Source: Roseburia sp. AF12-17LB
GTDB taxonomy: Bacteria > Bacillota > Clostridia > Lachnospirales > Lachnospiraceae
DNA: 64,000 nt
NCBI RefSeq assembly: GCF_003479605.1
Contig: NZ_QUHR01000001.1
Location: 186,001-250,000 of the forward strand
Direction: 5' to 3'
In this document: one piece after another, positions 18,088 to 27,917 of the stretch
Layout: the number at the start of each line of letters is the position of its first letter
How positions within the stretch are numbered: the stretch's first letter is position 1
Program-made: the position numbers and the translations under genes
Notes under the pieces: model-generated
Databases searched by the model: none
What the model was told of the DNA's origin: nothing
The model's input: only the letters and a program-made list of their open reading frames with translations

Positions 18088-19216
18088 ATATGATTGCTTT
18101 GATATATAAAGGACTTTTCTCAAGGTCAATACAGGCTCCATCATCTAACTGAACCAGTGGCTTGGAAAGACGACGATGATTCAATAAAACAATGCGGGCG
18201 GAAGTACCATCACTTAACATAACCCGGTTGTTCTGGTATGCATTGGCAATATTCTCTAAGAAGGTCAGAATATACTTTGGCTTATATTTCTGCAGACCAT
18301 CTTTTTCAAATTCGGCGATTACCTCAAACGGACAAAGGGGAGCACGATAGGAGCGTGCTGCTGTCATGGCATCGTAAACATCGGCAATCGCAATGATGAG
18401 TGCATAGTCATCGATTTCTTCCATGGTAAGCCCCATTGGATAACCGGAACCATCGCAACGTTCATGGTGCATGAGAGCTGCCTTTTTAATATGGGAATTT
18501 AATGGCTGGGATTTTAAAATATCATAGCCATATTTCGGATGATTACGAATCATCTGGAATTCTTCATCTGTTAATTTTCCGTCTTTATTTAAGACCTCAT
18601 CCGGAATTTTTGTCTTACCGATGTCATGAAGCAGACCGGCAAGGGTGAGAGTGTCTAATTCTTCATTGGAAAAATGCAGCCATTTTCCGATAATACGGGA
18701 GATGATGGCAACATTCAGACTGTGTGCATAGGTGCTGTCGTTGACCTGACGCATATTATGTAACATATCAAAGACATCCAGAGTGGTCTGCTTTGGACTT
18801 ACTAAAGAAATGGTCTTTGATAAAAGCTCTTCTTTGTTTACGGTTCCTCCATCGGAAAGGTAAGCATCAAAACAGTTCTTTAAATCCTGGGAACGCAGGG
18901 TGAAATCCACCTGAAAACGCTGGAATTCCGGAGAACTTTTGAGCTTCTGTGAGTAAGAAGCATCAGAAACCGGACTTGGTGCAGAAACAGGGCTTTTGGC
19001 AGGAAAATATGCCGGATCTTTTGGCTCTTCCATTGGAGCAGTGGTCTGTTTATTTTCTGTAATCTGCACACTGGCGATGCCATAAAATTCCAGTCTGGAA
19101 ATCAGGGTACGCGTAAGTTCTACATTCGGATTAATAATAAGCTGTCCACGCTTGGTGCGGACAGGAATTGCTGTAACCATACCTGGTAACAAATCTTTTG
19201 TCTGATATTCTTTCAT
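18086..19216 (-). CDS. HD-GYP domain phosphodiesterase
   Basis: Predicted cyclic-di-GMP phosphodiesterase. The 376-residue protein has an N-terminal unrecognised region with a Pro/Ser-rich linker (about 60-90) and a C-terminal HD-GYP domain: HSLNVA, the HD pair in LLHDIGKTKIP (197-198), NHPKYG, HHERCDGSGYP with GYP at 258-260. All the metal-binding residues expected for the family appear present, so it should be active. No receiver or sensor domain is obvious. Its stop codon overlaps the T run of the structured repeat, and a good promoter lies at 19286-19313. Confidence 0.9.
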   Translation of the reverse strand: MKEYQTKDLLPGMVTAIPVRTKRGQLIINPNVELTRTLISRLEFYGIASVQITENKQTTAPMEEPKDPAYFPAKSPVSAPSPVSDASYSQKLKSSPEFQRFQVDFTLRSQDLKNCFDAYLSDGGTVNKEELLSKTISLVSPKQTTLDVFDMLHNMRQVNDSTYAHSLNVAIISRIIGKWLHFSNEELDTLTLAGLLHDIGKTKIPDEVLNKDGKLTDEEFQMIRNHPKYGYDILKSQPLNSHIKKAALMHHERCDGSGYPMGLTMEEIDDYALIIAIADVYDAMTAARSYRAPLCPFEVIAEFEKDGLQKYKPKYILTFLENIANAYQNNRVMLSDGTSARIVLLNHRRLSKPLVQLDDGACIDLEKSPLYIKAII

Positions 19217-19285
19217 GCATGTGGTCCTCGTTCTGGATGGATTTTATAATTATGATAGAACAAATCACAATTATATTCCTATTTA

Positions 19286-19313
19286 AGTATATTCTTTTTG
19301 CTAAAAATGTCAA
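19286..19313 (-). promoter_or_regulatory. Promoter of the HD-GYP gene
   Basis: On the minus strand a perfect TTGACA (19313-19308), a 16-nt spacer and TATACT (19291-19286) lie about 70 nt before the start codon. Confidence 0.65.
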
Positions 19314-19400
19314 TCTTAACAGCAAAAACAGGTAAAATTTGTCAAAAGGATACAAAAAGTAATAAGGAATGTTTTCTCTGTTGATGAGAAAATATGGTGC

Positions 19401-19429
19401 TTGACATTTCGATATAATAGGTGTATTCT
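19401..19429 (+). promoter_or_regulatory. Promoter of the SAM riboswitch-metK unit
   Basis: TTGACA (19401-19406), a 17-nt spacer and TATTCT (19424-19429) lie 37 nt before the riboswitch. Confidence 0.65.
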
Positions 19430-19465
19430 CTCTCATAGAGATTTGAAAATTCAATATTGTAATTT

Positions 19466-19567
19466 CTCTTATTCAGAGTGATGGAGATACATAGGATCAA
19501 TGAAGTCACGGCAACCCCACAGCATAAGGAAGGTGCCAACCTGAGCGAGCAAGTCGAACAATAAGAG
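19466..19567 (+). ncRNA. SAM-I (S-box) riboswitch
   Basis: The P1 helix is formed by CTCTTATT (19466-19473) and AATAAGAG (19560-19567). Inside are the conserved elements AGAGTGATGGAG, TCACGGCAACC, AAGGTGCCAACC and GAGCGAGCAAGTC expected for the S-box class. It precedes metK, the SAM synthetase gene, a standard S-box target. High SAM should favour the downstream terminator at 19596 and shut off metK. Confidence 0.94.
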
Positions 19568-19595
19568 GATTTGATTATCTTTACCGTTATCGGGT

Positions 19596-19621
19596 CCGCT
19601 TATGATGTAAGCGGTTTTTTT
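19596..19621 (+). terminator. Expression-platform terminator of the SAM riboswitch
   Basis: CCGCTTA (19596-19602) pairs with TAAGCGG (19608-19614), followed by seven T residues. It lies 29 nt after the aptamer and 100 nt before metK. Confidence 0.85.
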
Positions 19622-19720
19622 ATTTTACGCGAGCAGCGAAAAAAGGTCTGGAAGAAAGAGGAGCCAAGCGCACCCGCCAGATACTTAATAAGGGAATCAA
19701 CAAAACGAGAGGAGAAAACG

Positions 19721-20908
19721 ATGGAAAAAAGATTATTCACATCAGAGTCCGTAACAGAAGGACATCCAGACAAAATGTGTGATGCGATTTCAGATGCAAT
19801 TCTTGACGCATGTATGGCAGAGGATCCAATGAGCCGTGTTGCCTGTGAGACAGCAAGCTGTACCGGATTTGTACTTGTAACAGGAGAGATTACTACAAAG
19901 GCAAAATTAGACATTCCTGCAATTGTAAGAAATACTGTAAATGAAATCGGTTATGACCATGCAGAAACCGGATTTGACGGACATACCTGTGCTGTTATGG
20001 TAGCATTAGACCAGCAGTCACCGGATATTGCAATGGGTGTTGACAAGGCTTTGGAAGCAAAAGAAAATAAAATGACCGATGAGGAGATTGAAGCAATCGG
20101 TGCCGGAGATCAGGGTATGATGTTTGGTTATGCAACCAACGAGACACCGGAATATATGCCATATCCGATTTCTTTAGCTCACAAACTGGCATTACAGTTA
20201 ACCAAAGTTCGTAAAGATGGTACTTTAAAATACTTAAGACCAGACGGAAAATCACAGGTTTCTGTAGAGTATGATGAGGCTGGAAAACCAAAGAGATTAG
20301 AGGCAGTTGTACTTTCTACACAGCATGACGAGGATGTAACTCAGGAACAGATTCATGAGGATATTAAGAAATATGTTTTTGACCCAGTCCTTCCAAAGGA
20401 ATTAGTTGATGAGAATACTAAATTTTTCATCAACCCAACCGGACGTTTCGTAATCGGTGGACCACACGGTGATGCAGGTCTTACCGGACGTAAAATTATC
20501 GTAGATACATACGGTGGATACGCCCGTCACGGCGGCGGAGCATTCTCCGGTAAGGATTGCACCAAGGTTGACCGTTCAGCAGCATATGCAGCACGTTACG
20601 TTGCTAAGAACTTAGTAGCAGCAGGTCTTGCAGAGCGTTGTGAGATTCAATTATCTTATGCAATCGGTGTAGCACAGCCTACTTCTGTTATGGTTGATAC
20701 TTTTGGTACCGGAAAAGTTTCTGATGAGAAATTAGTAGAAATTATCCGTGAGAACTTTGACCTTCGTCCGGCAGGAATTATCAAGATGCTTGATTTACGC
20801 AGACCGATTTATCGCCCGACAGCAGCATATGGTCACTTTGGAAGAACCGATGTTGCACTTCCATGGGAAGCGTTGGACAAAGTTGATGAATTAAAGAAAC
20901 ACTTATAA
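19721..20908 (+). CDS. metK: S-adenosylmethionine synthetase
   Basis: Makes SAM from methionine and ATP. The 395-residue protein begins [18 protein letters not shown], with the ATP-site histidine in EGHPDK, the GAGDQG motif and the P-loop-like [13 protein letters not shown]. The reading frame is open further upstream through the riboswitch terminator, but the ATG at 19721 is preceded by GAGAGGAG and gives the family N-terminus. Regulation by the S-box leader is evident from the sequence. A terminator follows at 20942. Confidence 0.98.
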   Translation: MEKRLFTSESVTEGHPDKMCDAISDAILDACMAEDPMSRVACETASCTGFVLVTGEITTKAKLDIPAIVRNTVNEIGYDHAETGFDGHTCAVMVALDQQSPDIAMGVDKALEAKENKMTDEEIEAIGAGDQGMMFGYATNETPEYMPYPISLAHKLALQLTKVRKDGTLKYLRPDGKSQVSVEYDEAGKPKRLEAVVLSTQHDEDVTQEQIHEDIKKYVFDPVLPKELVDENTKFFINPTGRFVIGGPHGDAGLTGRKIIVDTYGGYARHGGGAFSGKDCTKVDRSAAYAARYVAKNLVAAGLAERCEIQLSYAIGVAQPTSVMVDTFGTGKVSDEKLVEIIRENFDLRPAGIIKMLDLRRPIYRPTAAYGHFGRTDVALPWEALDKVDELKKHL

Positions 20909-20941
20909 TATTGGAATAGATTCCAGAATAGTATAAAGAAG

Positions 20942-21009
20942 AAAGACCTCTTTTCGGAAAAGATTTATTTCTTAAGGGAAATGATTGAAATGCCGGAAAG
21001 AGGTCTTTT
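20942..21009 (+). terminator. Terminator of metK
   Basis: AAAGACCTCTTTTCGG (20942-20957) pairs with the segment 20993-21009 across a long AT-rich loop, ending in TTTT. Confidence 0.65.
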
Positions 21010-21151
21010 GGCATTTTAATGAGAAAACCAGCAAAGAGTTTTGGGTGGTTGGAAAATAATTTATAAATTCTTTAGAATAATTCTCAGAATTTTCATGGGA
21101 AAAGAGACTGCATGTGGTATACTATGATTATGAAAAACTGGAGGCTTGAGA

Positions 21152-22639
21152 ATGAAACTAAGGACAAAGCTGATTATATCATTTTGTATTATCATATTTG
21201 TGCCGGTGACATTGGCCGCGTTGGCAATGTGCGGATTCCGTTATTTTCAGTTAAGAGATATTGCCAACACCTATCAGGTGGAAGATGGAAATATTAGTTA
21301 TCTGACCAATACGGTGCAGATGTGGAACCGGGTGACAAAGGACAGTTGTCAGAAGTTACTGGATACAGCGGAAAGCGACCCGGACAAATTCCTGGACATG
21401 AAATATTTAATGCAGGTTAATGAGACTCTGCAGGGGAAAAACTCCTACTTGATTGTCATGAGGGATAATGAAGAAGTCTATGTGGGAACGAATGATTTGA
21501 ATACGGTTCCGGAAAATCTGCCGGATTACATGGATACAAAGACAGGGGGAGAGACCGGCTATTTCATTGACAGTGATAAACAGGAAATGATTAAGCGGAT
21601 TGACTTTGATTTTTCGGATGGTTCGGAAGGAACGTTGTTTGTAATTACATCTATTAAATCACTTGTGCCGGAAATGAAGGAACTTCTGATAGATATTATT
21701 ATTTCTGTGTTATTGATACTTTTGTTGACGGCAGGTATGCTTACCATATGGAATTACCGGAGCATCATTACTCCGATTAAGAAGTTAGAGATGGCAACCC
21801 AGAATATTAAAGAGGGCAACCTTGATTTTACTTTGGAAATAGACAGCAATGATGAAATTGGCGAGCTGTGCCAGAACTTCGAAGAGATGCGGCAGAGACT
21901 GAAAGATTCTGCAGAAGAGAAGCTGGCATCAGAGAAAGAAAACCGTGTTTTAATCAGTAATATTGCCCACGATTTAAAGACCCCGATTACTGCTGTGAAA
22001 GGTTATTCGGAAGGTCTGATGGATGGTGTGGCAGATACGCCGGAAAAAAGGGATAAATATATCAAGACCATTTATAATAAAGCCAATGAGATGGATTTAC
22101 TATTAAATGAGCTGACACTTTATTCAAAGATTGATACTAATCGAATTCCATATAATTTTAGCAAGATAAATGTAATGGAATATTTCGATGACTGCGTAGA
22201 AGAAATCGGCCTGGATTTAGAGGCAAAAAATATTGGTTTATCGTATTTTAATTACGCCGGGGATGATGTGCAGATTATTGCAGACCCGGAGCAGTTAAAG
22301 CGTGTCATTCATAATATTATTAATAATTCCATCAAATATCTGGATAAGCCGAAGGGCTTTATCAATATTCGTGTAAAGGATGTGGGTGATTTTATCCAGG
22401 TAGAGATAGAAGATAATGGAAAAGGAATTGCAAAGAAAGACCTGCCATATATCTTTGACCGGTTCTTCCGGGCAGATACTTCAAGAAATTCTGCAACCGG
22501 CGGAAGCGGTATCGGTTTATCCATTGTCCGTAAAATTATTGAAGACCATGGCGGAAAGATATGGGCAACCAGTAAAGAAGAAACAGGTACAATCATGTAT
22601 TTTGTACTGAGAAAATATCAGGAGGTTCCAAATGAGTAA
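21152..22639 (+). CDS. Membrane sensor histidine kinase
   Basis: Sensor of a two-component system. The 495-residue protein has a transmembrane helix near 8-28, an extracytoplasmic region of about 155 residues, a second helix near 186-208, a HAMP domain (RSIITPIKKLEMATQNI), a HisKA domain with the phospho-acceptor in NIAHDLKTPIT (His273), and a HATPase with IINNSIKYLD, DNGKGIAKKDL and GSGIGLSIV. The ATG at 21152 follows a GGAGG at 8 nt; a TTG two codons upstream is less likely. The signal sensed cannot be read from sequence. It overlaps its response regulator by 8 nt. Confidence 0.93.
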   Translation: MKLRTKLIISFCIIIFVPVTLAALAMCGFRYFQLRDIANTYQVEDGNISYLTNTVQMWNRVTKDSCQKLLDTAESDPDKFLDMKYLMQVNETLQGKNSYLIVMRDNEEVYVGTNDLNTVPENLPDYMDTKTGGETGYFIDSDKQEMIKRIDFDFSDGSEGTLFVITSIKSLVPEMKELLIDIIISVLLILLLTAGMLTIWNYRSIITPIKKLEMATQNIKEGNLDFTLEIDSNDEIGELCQNFEEMRQRLKDSAEEKLASEKENRVLISNIAHDLKTPITAVKGYSEGLMDGVADTPEKRDKYIKTIYNKANEMDLLLNELTLYSKIDTNRIPYNFSKINVMEYFDDCVEEIGLDLEAKNIGLSYFNYAGDDVQIIADPEQLKRVIHNIINNSIKYLDKPKGFINIRVKDVGDFIQVEIEDNGKGIAKKDLPYIFDRFFRADTSRNSATGGSGIGLSIVRKIIEDHGGKIWATSKEETGTIMYFVLRKYQEVPNE

Positions 22640-23321
22640 AGTATTGATTATTGAAGATGAGGTTTCAATTGCAGAACTGGAGAAGGATTATTTAGAGTTA
22701 AGCGGTTTCGATGTCGAAATCGAAAGTGATGGAGCAAGGGGCTTGGAGAAAGCACTGGCATCTGATTTTGACATGTATATCTTAGACCTGATGCTTCCGG
22801 GCATGGACGGCTTCGAAATCTGCAAACGTATTCGTGAAGTAAAGAATACACCGATTCTTATGGTATCTGCCAAGAAGGATGATATTGACAAGATTCGCGG
22901 ACTGGGACTAGGTGCAGATGATTATATCACAAAACCATTCTCCCCAAGCGAGCTGGTAGCAAGAGTAAAGGCACACCTTGCCCGTTATGAAAGACTGATT
23001 GGAAGCAATGTGCAGGAAAATGATATTATTGAGATTCGTGGAATCAAGATTGATAAGACAGCCCGCCGCGTCTGGGTAAATGGCGAGGAAAAAGCATTTA
23101 CCACAAAGGAATTTGATTTACTGGTATTCTTAGCACAGAATCCGAATCATGTATTTACCAAGGAAGAACTGTTTAAAGAAATCTGGGATATGGAATCCGT
23201 TGGTGATATCGCAACCGTAACGGTACATATCAAAAAGATTCGTGAGAAGATTGAAATGGATACTGCAAAGCCTCAGTATATCGAGACAATCTGGGGGGTA
23301 GGTTACCGTTTCAAATTATAG
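22632..23321 (+). CDS. OmpR/PhoB-type response regulator
   Basis: DNA-binding partner of the preceding kinase. The 229-residue protein has an N-terminal receiver with acidic IIEDE near the start, the phospho-acceptor Asp52 in YILDLMLPG, and the conserved lysine in ITKPFSP. The C-terminal winged helix contains TTKEFDLLVFL, VTVHIKKIREKI and a typical YIETIWGVGYRFKL end. The start overlaps the kinase stop, giving translational coupling. The targets are unknown. Confidence 0.95.
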   Translation: MSKVLIIEDEVSIAELEKDYLELSGFDVEIESDGARGLEKALASDFDMYILDLMLPGMDGFEICKRIREVKNTPILMVSAKKDDIDKIRGLGLGADDYITKPFSPSELVARVKAHLARYERLIGSNVQENDIIEIRGIKIDKTARRVWVNGEEKAFTTKEFDLLVFLAQNPNHVFTKEELFKEIWDMESVGDIATVTVHIKKIREKIEMDTAKPQYIETIWGVGYRFKL

Positions 23322-23330
23322 GAAAAACAT

Positions 23331-24104
23331 ATGTATAAGATTGCAGAACATATTTTATATGAGGATGACAAGCTGCTTGTCTGTGTAAAACCGGCAGGGA
23401 TTGCAGTGCAGACGAAGCGTATGGGCGAGCAGGATATGGAGAGCCTGCTTCGGAATTATCTTGCTGCAAAAGGAGAGACTCCCTTTATTGGAATCATCCA
23501 TCGCTTAGACCAGCCGGTGGAAGGCGTAATGGTCTTTGGAAAGACCAAAGAAGCCACAGCAGAGCTGAACCGGCAGATGCAGAAAAACGGTTTTGGAAAA
23601 TATTATCTGACAGTGGTATATGGAAAAGCAGAACCGAAAGAAGGACAGCTTATTGACTTTCTTAAGAAGGATGGCAGAAGTAATACTTCTTCTGTCGTAA
23701 AACAGGGAACCGTAGATGCAAAGCGGGCGGCGTTAACCTATCGGGTGCTGGAATGTAGTACGCTTGATGATAGAGATAGCAGAGATGGAAAAGCTGCTTC
23801 AGGAGCGGGTACAGCGGATGGAACATCGGAAAAAACTGAAGCTGCGGAAGAAATCAGTCTTCTTGAAGTAAAATTAGAGACCGGGCGGCATCACCAGATC
23901 CGTGTGCAGATGTCGCATCATGGCTGGCCATTGGTGGGAGATAGAAAGTATGGAAGGAAGAATGAAAGTCTGCCGGGAATGAGGCAGATGCCACTGGCAC
24001 TTTGTTCTTATCAGCTGGAATTTCTGCATCCCACTAGCAAAAAGAAGATGCAGTTTCAGATAACACCGGAAGGTCAGGCATTTCATTTATTTTCAGATTT
24101 ATAA
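23331..24104 (+). CDS. RluA-family pseudouridine synthase
   Basis: Predicted RNA uridine isomerase. The 257-residue protein has the RluA catalytic motif HRLDQPVEG with Asp60, and the later LETGRHHQIRVQMSHHGWP signature. There is no S4 domain. An insertion of about 35 residues rich in Ser, Gly, Asp and Glu (around 145-178) separates the two conserved blocks and is probably a flexible loop. It starts 9 bp after the response regulator and may be read through from it. The RNA target (rRNA or tRNA) cannot be told. Confidence 0.9.
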   Translation: MYKIAEHILYEDDKLLVCVKPAGIAVQTKRMGEQDMESLLRNYLAAKGETPFIGIIHRLDQPVEGVMVFGKTKEATAELNRQMQKNGFGKYYLTVVYGKAEPKEGQLIDFLKKDGRSNTSSVVKQGTVDAKRAALTYRVLECSTLDDRDSRDGKAASGAGTADGTSEKTEAAEEISLLEVKLETGRHHQIRVQMSHHGWPLVGDRKYGRKNESLPGMRQMPLALCSYQLEFLHPTSKKKMQFQITPEGQAFHLFSDL

Positions 24105-24122
24105 TACATAAAAAAGTCCGGG

Positions 24123-25199
24123 ATGCCACATACTGATGGTATGACTGGAAAAACAAGACAACTTATAAAAAAGATTATATATTTAGCAGGGATTACAGTT
24201 GCAGTATATTTGGGAATGCGTTTCGCACTGCCGATTGTAATTCCTTTTTTACTGGCAATCCTTATTGCAAGAACATTATGTAAACCAGTAGCTTTTCTGT
24301 CAGAGAAAACAAAGCTTCCCAAAGGAATTGTAAGTACGGCGGCAGTGCTGTTGCTGCTGGCAGTGATTTTTCTGCCGATGGGCTATCTTGTATACAAGGG
24401 AATCTGCGAACTTGCATCATTGATAACGAATTATCCGGAATTATTTGGAAAAGCAGATACGCTCTGGTGCAGTTGCTGTGAGCGGGTTGCGGAAATCACC
24501 GGCATGAAAGCAGAGACAATGGTGCAGTGGGGAAAAAACTGCGCGGCATATGTCAGCAGTCAGGCAGAAACGAAGCTGATTCCGGCAATGATGAATGGCT
24601 CGCTGGCATCTTTGCGGGGACTGGCAGCATTCTTTGGTATCTGCATTGTAACTGTTGTGGCGGCAGTATTGATACTCTGTGATTATGATAATCTGGTGCA
24701 GCGTTGGAGAAAAAGCAGCTTTTATTCCTGGGGTGGACGGATATTTCAAAATATGTGTCATGCCGGCGGAACGTATCTTAAAGCACAGTTTACTATTCTG
24801 GCACTGATTAGTGGCGTATGTATAGCAGGTCTGTTCCTTACCGGAAATTCTTATGCCATTCTGGTGGGAGTGCTGATTGGAGTAAGTGATGCACTGCCTT
24901 TTATTGGCACAGGACTTGTCTTTATTCCATGGCTGATTATCGATTTGTTTCGTGGAAAGTATTTTGCGGCAGTGATATATGGTATACTGTTTATATTGAG
25001 TACCTTTATCCGGGAATTTATGGAGCCAAGGCTTATGGGAAGAGGGCTGGGCGTGCATCCGCTGGCGGTTATCATCAGTATTTATGCAGGTCTGAAAATA
25101 TATGGAACAGCCGGTGTTATTTTAGGTCCACTTTCCGGATTTTTAATCTGGGAAATTTATCGCAGTATCTGTGGAAGAGAGGAAAAAGAGATAACATGA
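24123..25199 (+). CDS. YtvI/AI-2E-like sporulation permease
   Basis: Integral membrane protein of the AI-2E transporter superfamily, closest by its shape to the sporulation protein YtvI. The 358-residue protein shows about eight hydrophobic segments, a central amphipathic region (about 110-170), and the family's conserved GVLIGVSDALPFIGTG and EPRLMGRGLGVHPL stretches. It starts near the 3' end of the pseudouridine synthase gene; the start is uncertain (ATG at 24123 or 24141) because no strong ribosome binding site is visible. Transport substrate is unknown. Confidence 0.82.
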   Translation: MPHTDGMTGKTRQLIKKIIYLAGITVAVYLGMRFALPIVIPFLLAILIARTLCKPVAFLSEKTKLPKGIVSTAAVLLLLAVIFLPMGYLVYKGICELASLITNYPELFGKADTLWCSCCERVAEITGMKAETMVQWGKNCAAYVSSQAETKLIPAMMNGSLASLRGLAAFFGICIVTVVAAVLILCDYDNLVQRWRKSSFYSWGGRIFQNMCHAGGTYLKAQFTILALISGVCIAGLFLTGNSYAILVGVLIGVSDALPFIGTGLVFIPWLIIDLFRGKYFAAVIYGILFILSTFIREFMEPRLMGRGLGVHPLAVIISIYAGLKIYGTAGVILGPLSGFLIWEIYRSICGREEKEIT

Positions 25200-25255
25200 A
25201 AATTGTGTGCATTTATGGACAGAATCATAAGGGTTCCACCTATCATATTGCAAAA
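25196..25255 (+). pseudogene. 5' remnant of a flavodoxin-like reductase gene
   Basis: An ATG overlapping the ytvI-like stop codon opens a frame of about 20 codons, MKIVCIYGQ...KGSTYHIAK, that matches the N-terminal strand and flavin loop of NAD(P)H-dependent FMN/flavodoxin-fold reductases. The frame then runs directly into a terminator hairpin and the homology ends. This appears to be the remaining 5' end of a gene whose rest was deleted, once the last cistron of this unit. It is too short to make a folded protein. Confidence 0.6.
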
Positions 25256-25284
25256 ATCCCATGGGATAATCCCATGGGATTTTT
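25252..25284. terminator. Bidirectional terminator between ytvI-like gene and CoA-transferase gene
   Basis: Perfect 14-bp arms (25252-25265 and 25271-25284, AAAAATCCCATGGG and complement) with an ATAAT loop give T runs on both strands, between convergent genes. Confidence 0.85.
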
Positions 25285-25297
25285 AAAAGTTACGTGG

Positions 25298-26638
25298 TTA
25301 TTTGTTGCTTCTTCTCCAGATATGCATTTTCTCTGCATCTGCGATTAATTCATCACGGAAGTCCGGATGTGCGACAGAGATAATTGCTTCACATTTCTGC
25401 CAGGTAGAAAGTCCCTTTAAGTTGACTTTACCATATTCTGTTACCAGATAGTGGATGTTGGCACGGGTATCGGTTACGATAGATCCTGGATCTAAGGTAG
25501 GAAGGATACGGGATTTTAACTGACCATCCCGGGTTGTAAAGGTAGAAGAACAGCAGATGAAGCTCTTACCACCATTAGAAAGGTACGCACCCAGAACGAA
25601 GTCTAACTGTCCGCCGGCACCACTGATGTGTTTGATTCCAGCAGACTCTGCATTTACCTGACCGAAGAGGTCTACATTTACTGCATTGTTAATGGAAATA
25701 AAGTTATCCAGTGCGGAAATGGAACGGATATCATTGGTATAGCTTACCGGAGCACTCATAAGTTCCGGGTTTTCATCTAAGTAGTCATACATTTTCTGAG
25801 TTCCTGCACCGAAACCATAGGTCTGACGGAAACGGTCGATGTTTTTCTTGGAACCGTTGATTTTTCCTGCTCTTGCAATATCAACGAATGCATCAACGTA
25901 CATTTCGGTATGTACACCTAAATCTTTCAAATCAGATTCTGCAATCATGGAACCAACAGCATTTGGCATTCCACCGATACCAAGCTGGAGACATGCACCA
26001 TTTGGAATCTCATCTACGATTAATTTTGCAACTGCCTGATCGATTTCAGTAGCAGTTCCGCCACCACCTAATTCACCGATAGCCGGATTCTCGCCTTCTA
26101 CGATGAAATCAACATCGGAAATATGGATGCTGTTTTCAAATCCGCCTAAGCAGCGAGGCATATTTTTATTTACTTCAACGATAATTTTCTTGGAAGTCTC
26201 GCAAACTGCCATCATATGAGAAGCGTTTGGTCCAAAGTTAAAATATCCATGTTTGTCCATTGGAGCAACCTGGAACATTGCTACATCATCCGGAGTAGCG
26301 GAGTCACGATAGTATCTTGGAAGCTCGGAATAACGGATTGGAGCGTAGTAAGAAAAACCGCGGTTGATATATTTACGCTCGATTCCGGACATATGCCAGG
26401 AGTTCCAGGTAAAGTGTTCGCCGGCATCTTCACGTTCGAAGACAGCTAACGGTTTTAACAGAATACCACCTCTTAAGTTGACATCCTTTAATTCATCCGT
26501 ACGTTTTGCAAGGGCTTTATCCAGTGCATCCGGAGTTCCGGTACACCATCCATAATCTACCCAGTCACCGGATTTGATGACTTTGACAGCCTCATCTGCG
26601 GAGACTAATTTCTGTTTATATTCCTGTGTGTAATCCAT
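25298..26638 (-). CDS. but: Butyryl-CoA:acetate CoA-transferase family enzyme
   Basis: Probably exchanges CoA between butyryl-CoA and acetate, the last step of butyrate formation in many gut Lachnospiraceae. The 446-residue protein has segments shared with known But enzymes, such as [53 protein letters not shown] (the likely catalytic glutamate, Glu245) and the exact C-terminus [13 protein letters not shown] closely related propionate CoA-transferase exists, so the preferred acid is an inference. The gene stands alone; thl-crt-bcd-etf genes are not nearby, which is usual for but. AGGAGG precedes the ATG. Confidence 0.87.
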   Translation of the reverse strand: MDYTQEYKQKLVSADEAVKVIKSGDWVDYGWCTGTPDALDKALAKRTDELKDVNLRGGILLKPLAVFEREDAGEHFTWNSWHMSGIERKYINRGFSYYAPIRYSELPRYYRDSATPDDVAMFQVAPMDKHGYFNFGPNASHMMAVCETSKKIIVEVNKNMPRCLGGFENSIHISDVDFIVEGENPAIGELGGGGTATEIDQAVAKLIVDEIPNGACLQLGIGGMPNAVGSMIAESDLKDLGVHTEMYVDAFVDIARAGKINGSKKNIDRFRQTYGFGAGTQKMYDYLDENPELMSAPVSYTNDIRSISALDNFISINNAVNVDLFGQVNAESAGIKHISGAGGQLDFVLGAYLSNGGKSFICCSSTFTTRDGQLKSRILPTLDPGSIVTDTRANIHYLVTEYGKVNLKGLSTWQKCEAIISVAHPDFRDELIADAEKMHIWRRSNK

Positions 26639-26716
26639 GAAAAACCTCCTGTATATTTTGTTTGTTAAATTATTATCATAGTACCACTTCGTACATGATT
26701 ATTCAAGTCGAAGGGA

Positions 26717-27745
26717 CTAAGAATTATCGTCTGGGAGCTGCCATTGTCTGGCTGCATTTCTATATTCTTCCGCCTGGGCTGCATTCCCGGATTTTTCATA
26801 GCAGTCAGCCAGCCCGTTCAGCGGAATATTTCCACTGGTATGGACATCAAGAATGCTGGCAGTTTCAAAGGCTGCGTTGTAGTACCACACGGCTGCTTCA
26901 TCATAATCTTCTGCGTCAAAAAAATAATTTCCCAATTCGCAGCAGATTTCTGCACAAGGGGTAGTAATCATATCCTTCAGTGCCAGCTTGAAAAATTCAT
27001 TGACATTTCCGGTAATCCGGTAGCAGCGGCTTAAGATACAGCCGGCTTCCTTGCGGGCATCCCCAGAAGCGGTTTCATCCTGCAGGGTAGCAAGAAATAC
27101 TTTTGCGGCGGCAATGAAATCTTCTTTCTCCCCGGTCATGAGGAGCTCTTTGGCATACATCCGGTGCAATTTTTCGGAAAGCCGTCCGTCCCGGTCAAAT
27201 GCCAGTAAGAAGCCTTTGAAATCACGGCTGCTGTGCAGGGACTGCGGAAGATGCGTAATAGCAATATCACTGTCAAAGACAACCGGGTCTAAGCGCACCG
27301 TTTCGTGAATCGGGTCAATCCAGGTAAAGGTACGGAGTCTCCGGTAGAGCTTCGGACGGTATTCTTCTTTAAAGTTAAGCACCGTATTAAATTCATTTTT
27401 GGTCACATATTTCATCTGTACAATTTCGACCTCCGGAACCATGGCTTCTTTTAAAAGCCGGAACTGTTCCCGGTTCTCATCATCTAAGACTTCATCTGCA
27501 TCTGCGGTATAAATGTATTCCATGGAAGCTTTGGAAAAAGCAAAATTTCTGGCATCTGCAAAGTCATCCTTCCAGATATAGTCATAGATTTTATCGGTAT
27601 AGCGGGCAGCAATTTCCCTGGTGCGGTCGCAAGAGCCGGTATCCACGACAATGATTTCATCCATCAGACCGGCGAGTGAATCCAGACAGCGGGAGAGAAG
27701 CCGCTCCTCGTTTTTTACAATCATGCAAAGGCTTATTGTTATCAT
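26717..27745 (-). CDS. Family 2 glycosyltransferase with C-terminal TPR-like region
   Basis: Cytoplasmic sugar transferase of unknown target. The 342-residue protein starts MITISLCMIVKNEERLL, with the GT-A nucleotide-binding DTGSCDRT and the acidic YTADADEV (DXD-type) motifs in the first 110 residues. The C-terminal 150 residues are helical and TPR-like (AAVWYYNAAFET, GLADCYEKSGNAAQAEEY). This layout is common in Firmicutes GT2 proteins. An upstream GTG extends the frame by 8 codons, but AAAGGAG sits 9 nt before the chosen ATG. No surface polysaccharide cluster surrounds it. Confidence 0.85.
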   Translation of the reverse strand: MITISLCMIVKNEERLLSRCLDSLAGLMDEIIVVDTGSCDRTREIAARYTDKIYDYIWKDDFADARNFAFSKASMEYIYTADADEVLDDENREQFRLLKEAMVPEVEIVQMKYVTKNEFNTVLNFKEEYRPKLYRRLRTFTWIDPIHETVRLDPVVFDSDIAITHLPQSLHSSRDFKGFLLAFDRDGRLSEKLHRMYAKELLMTGEKEDFIAAAKVFLATLQDETASGDARKEAGCILSRCYRITGNVNEFFKLALKDMITTPCAEICCELGNYFFDAEDYDEAAVWYYNAAFETASILDVHTSGNIPLNGLADCYEKSGNAAQAEEYRNAARQWQLPDDNS

Positions 27746-27917
27746 CAAATGATCTCCTTTCGCAAGCACCTATACAAACATATTTATTATCGCATATTTC
27801 AAGGAAAAAGTATATCAGTAGGGACAGAATTTATTTGACAGAGCCGGCACTGGTGTCTATGATGAAATGAGACAAGAATGAGAAGAAAAGCGAAAGCTTG
27901 AGAAAAGGATGAAAGCA

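Noticed and set aside
24441..25058. A 205-codon minus-strand frame opposite the YtvI-like gene
   Set aside because: Rich in His, Gln, Tyr and Ser in a pattern expected for the antisense of a membrane protein gene; no motifs.
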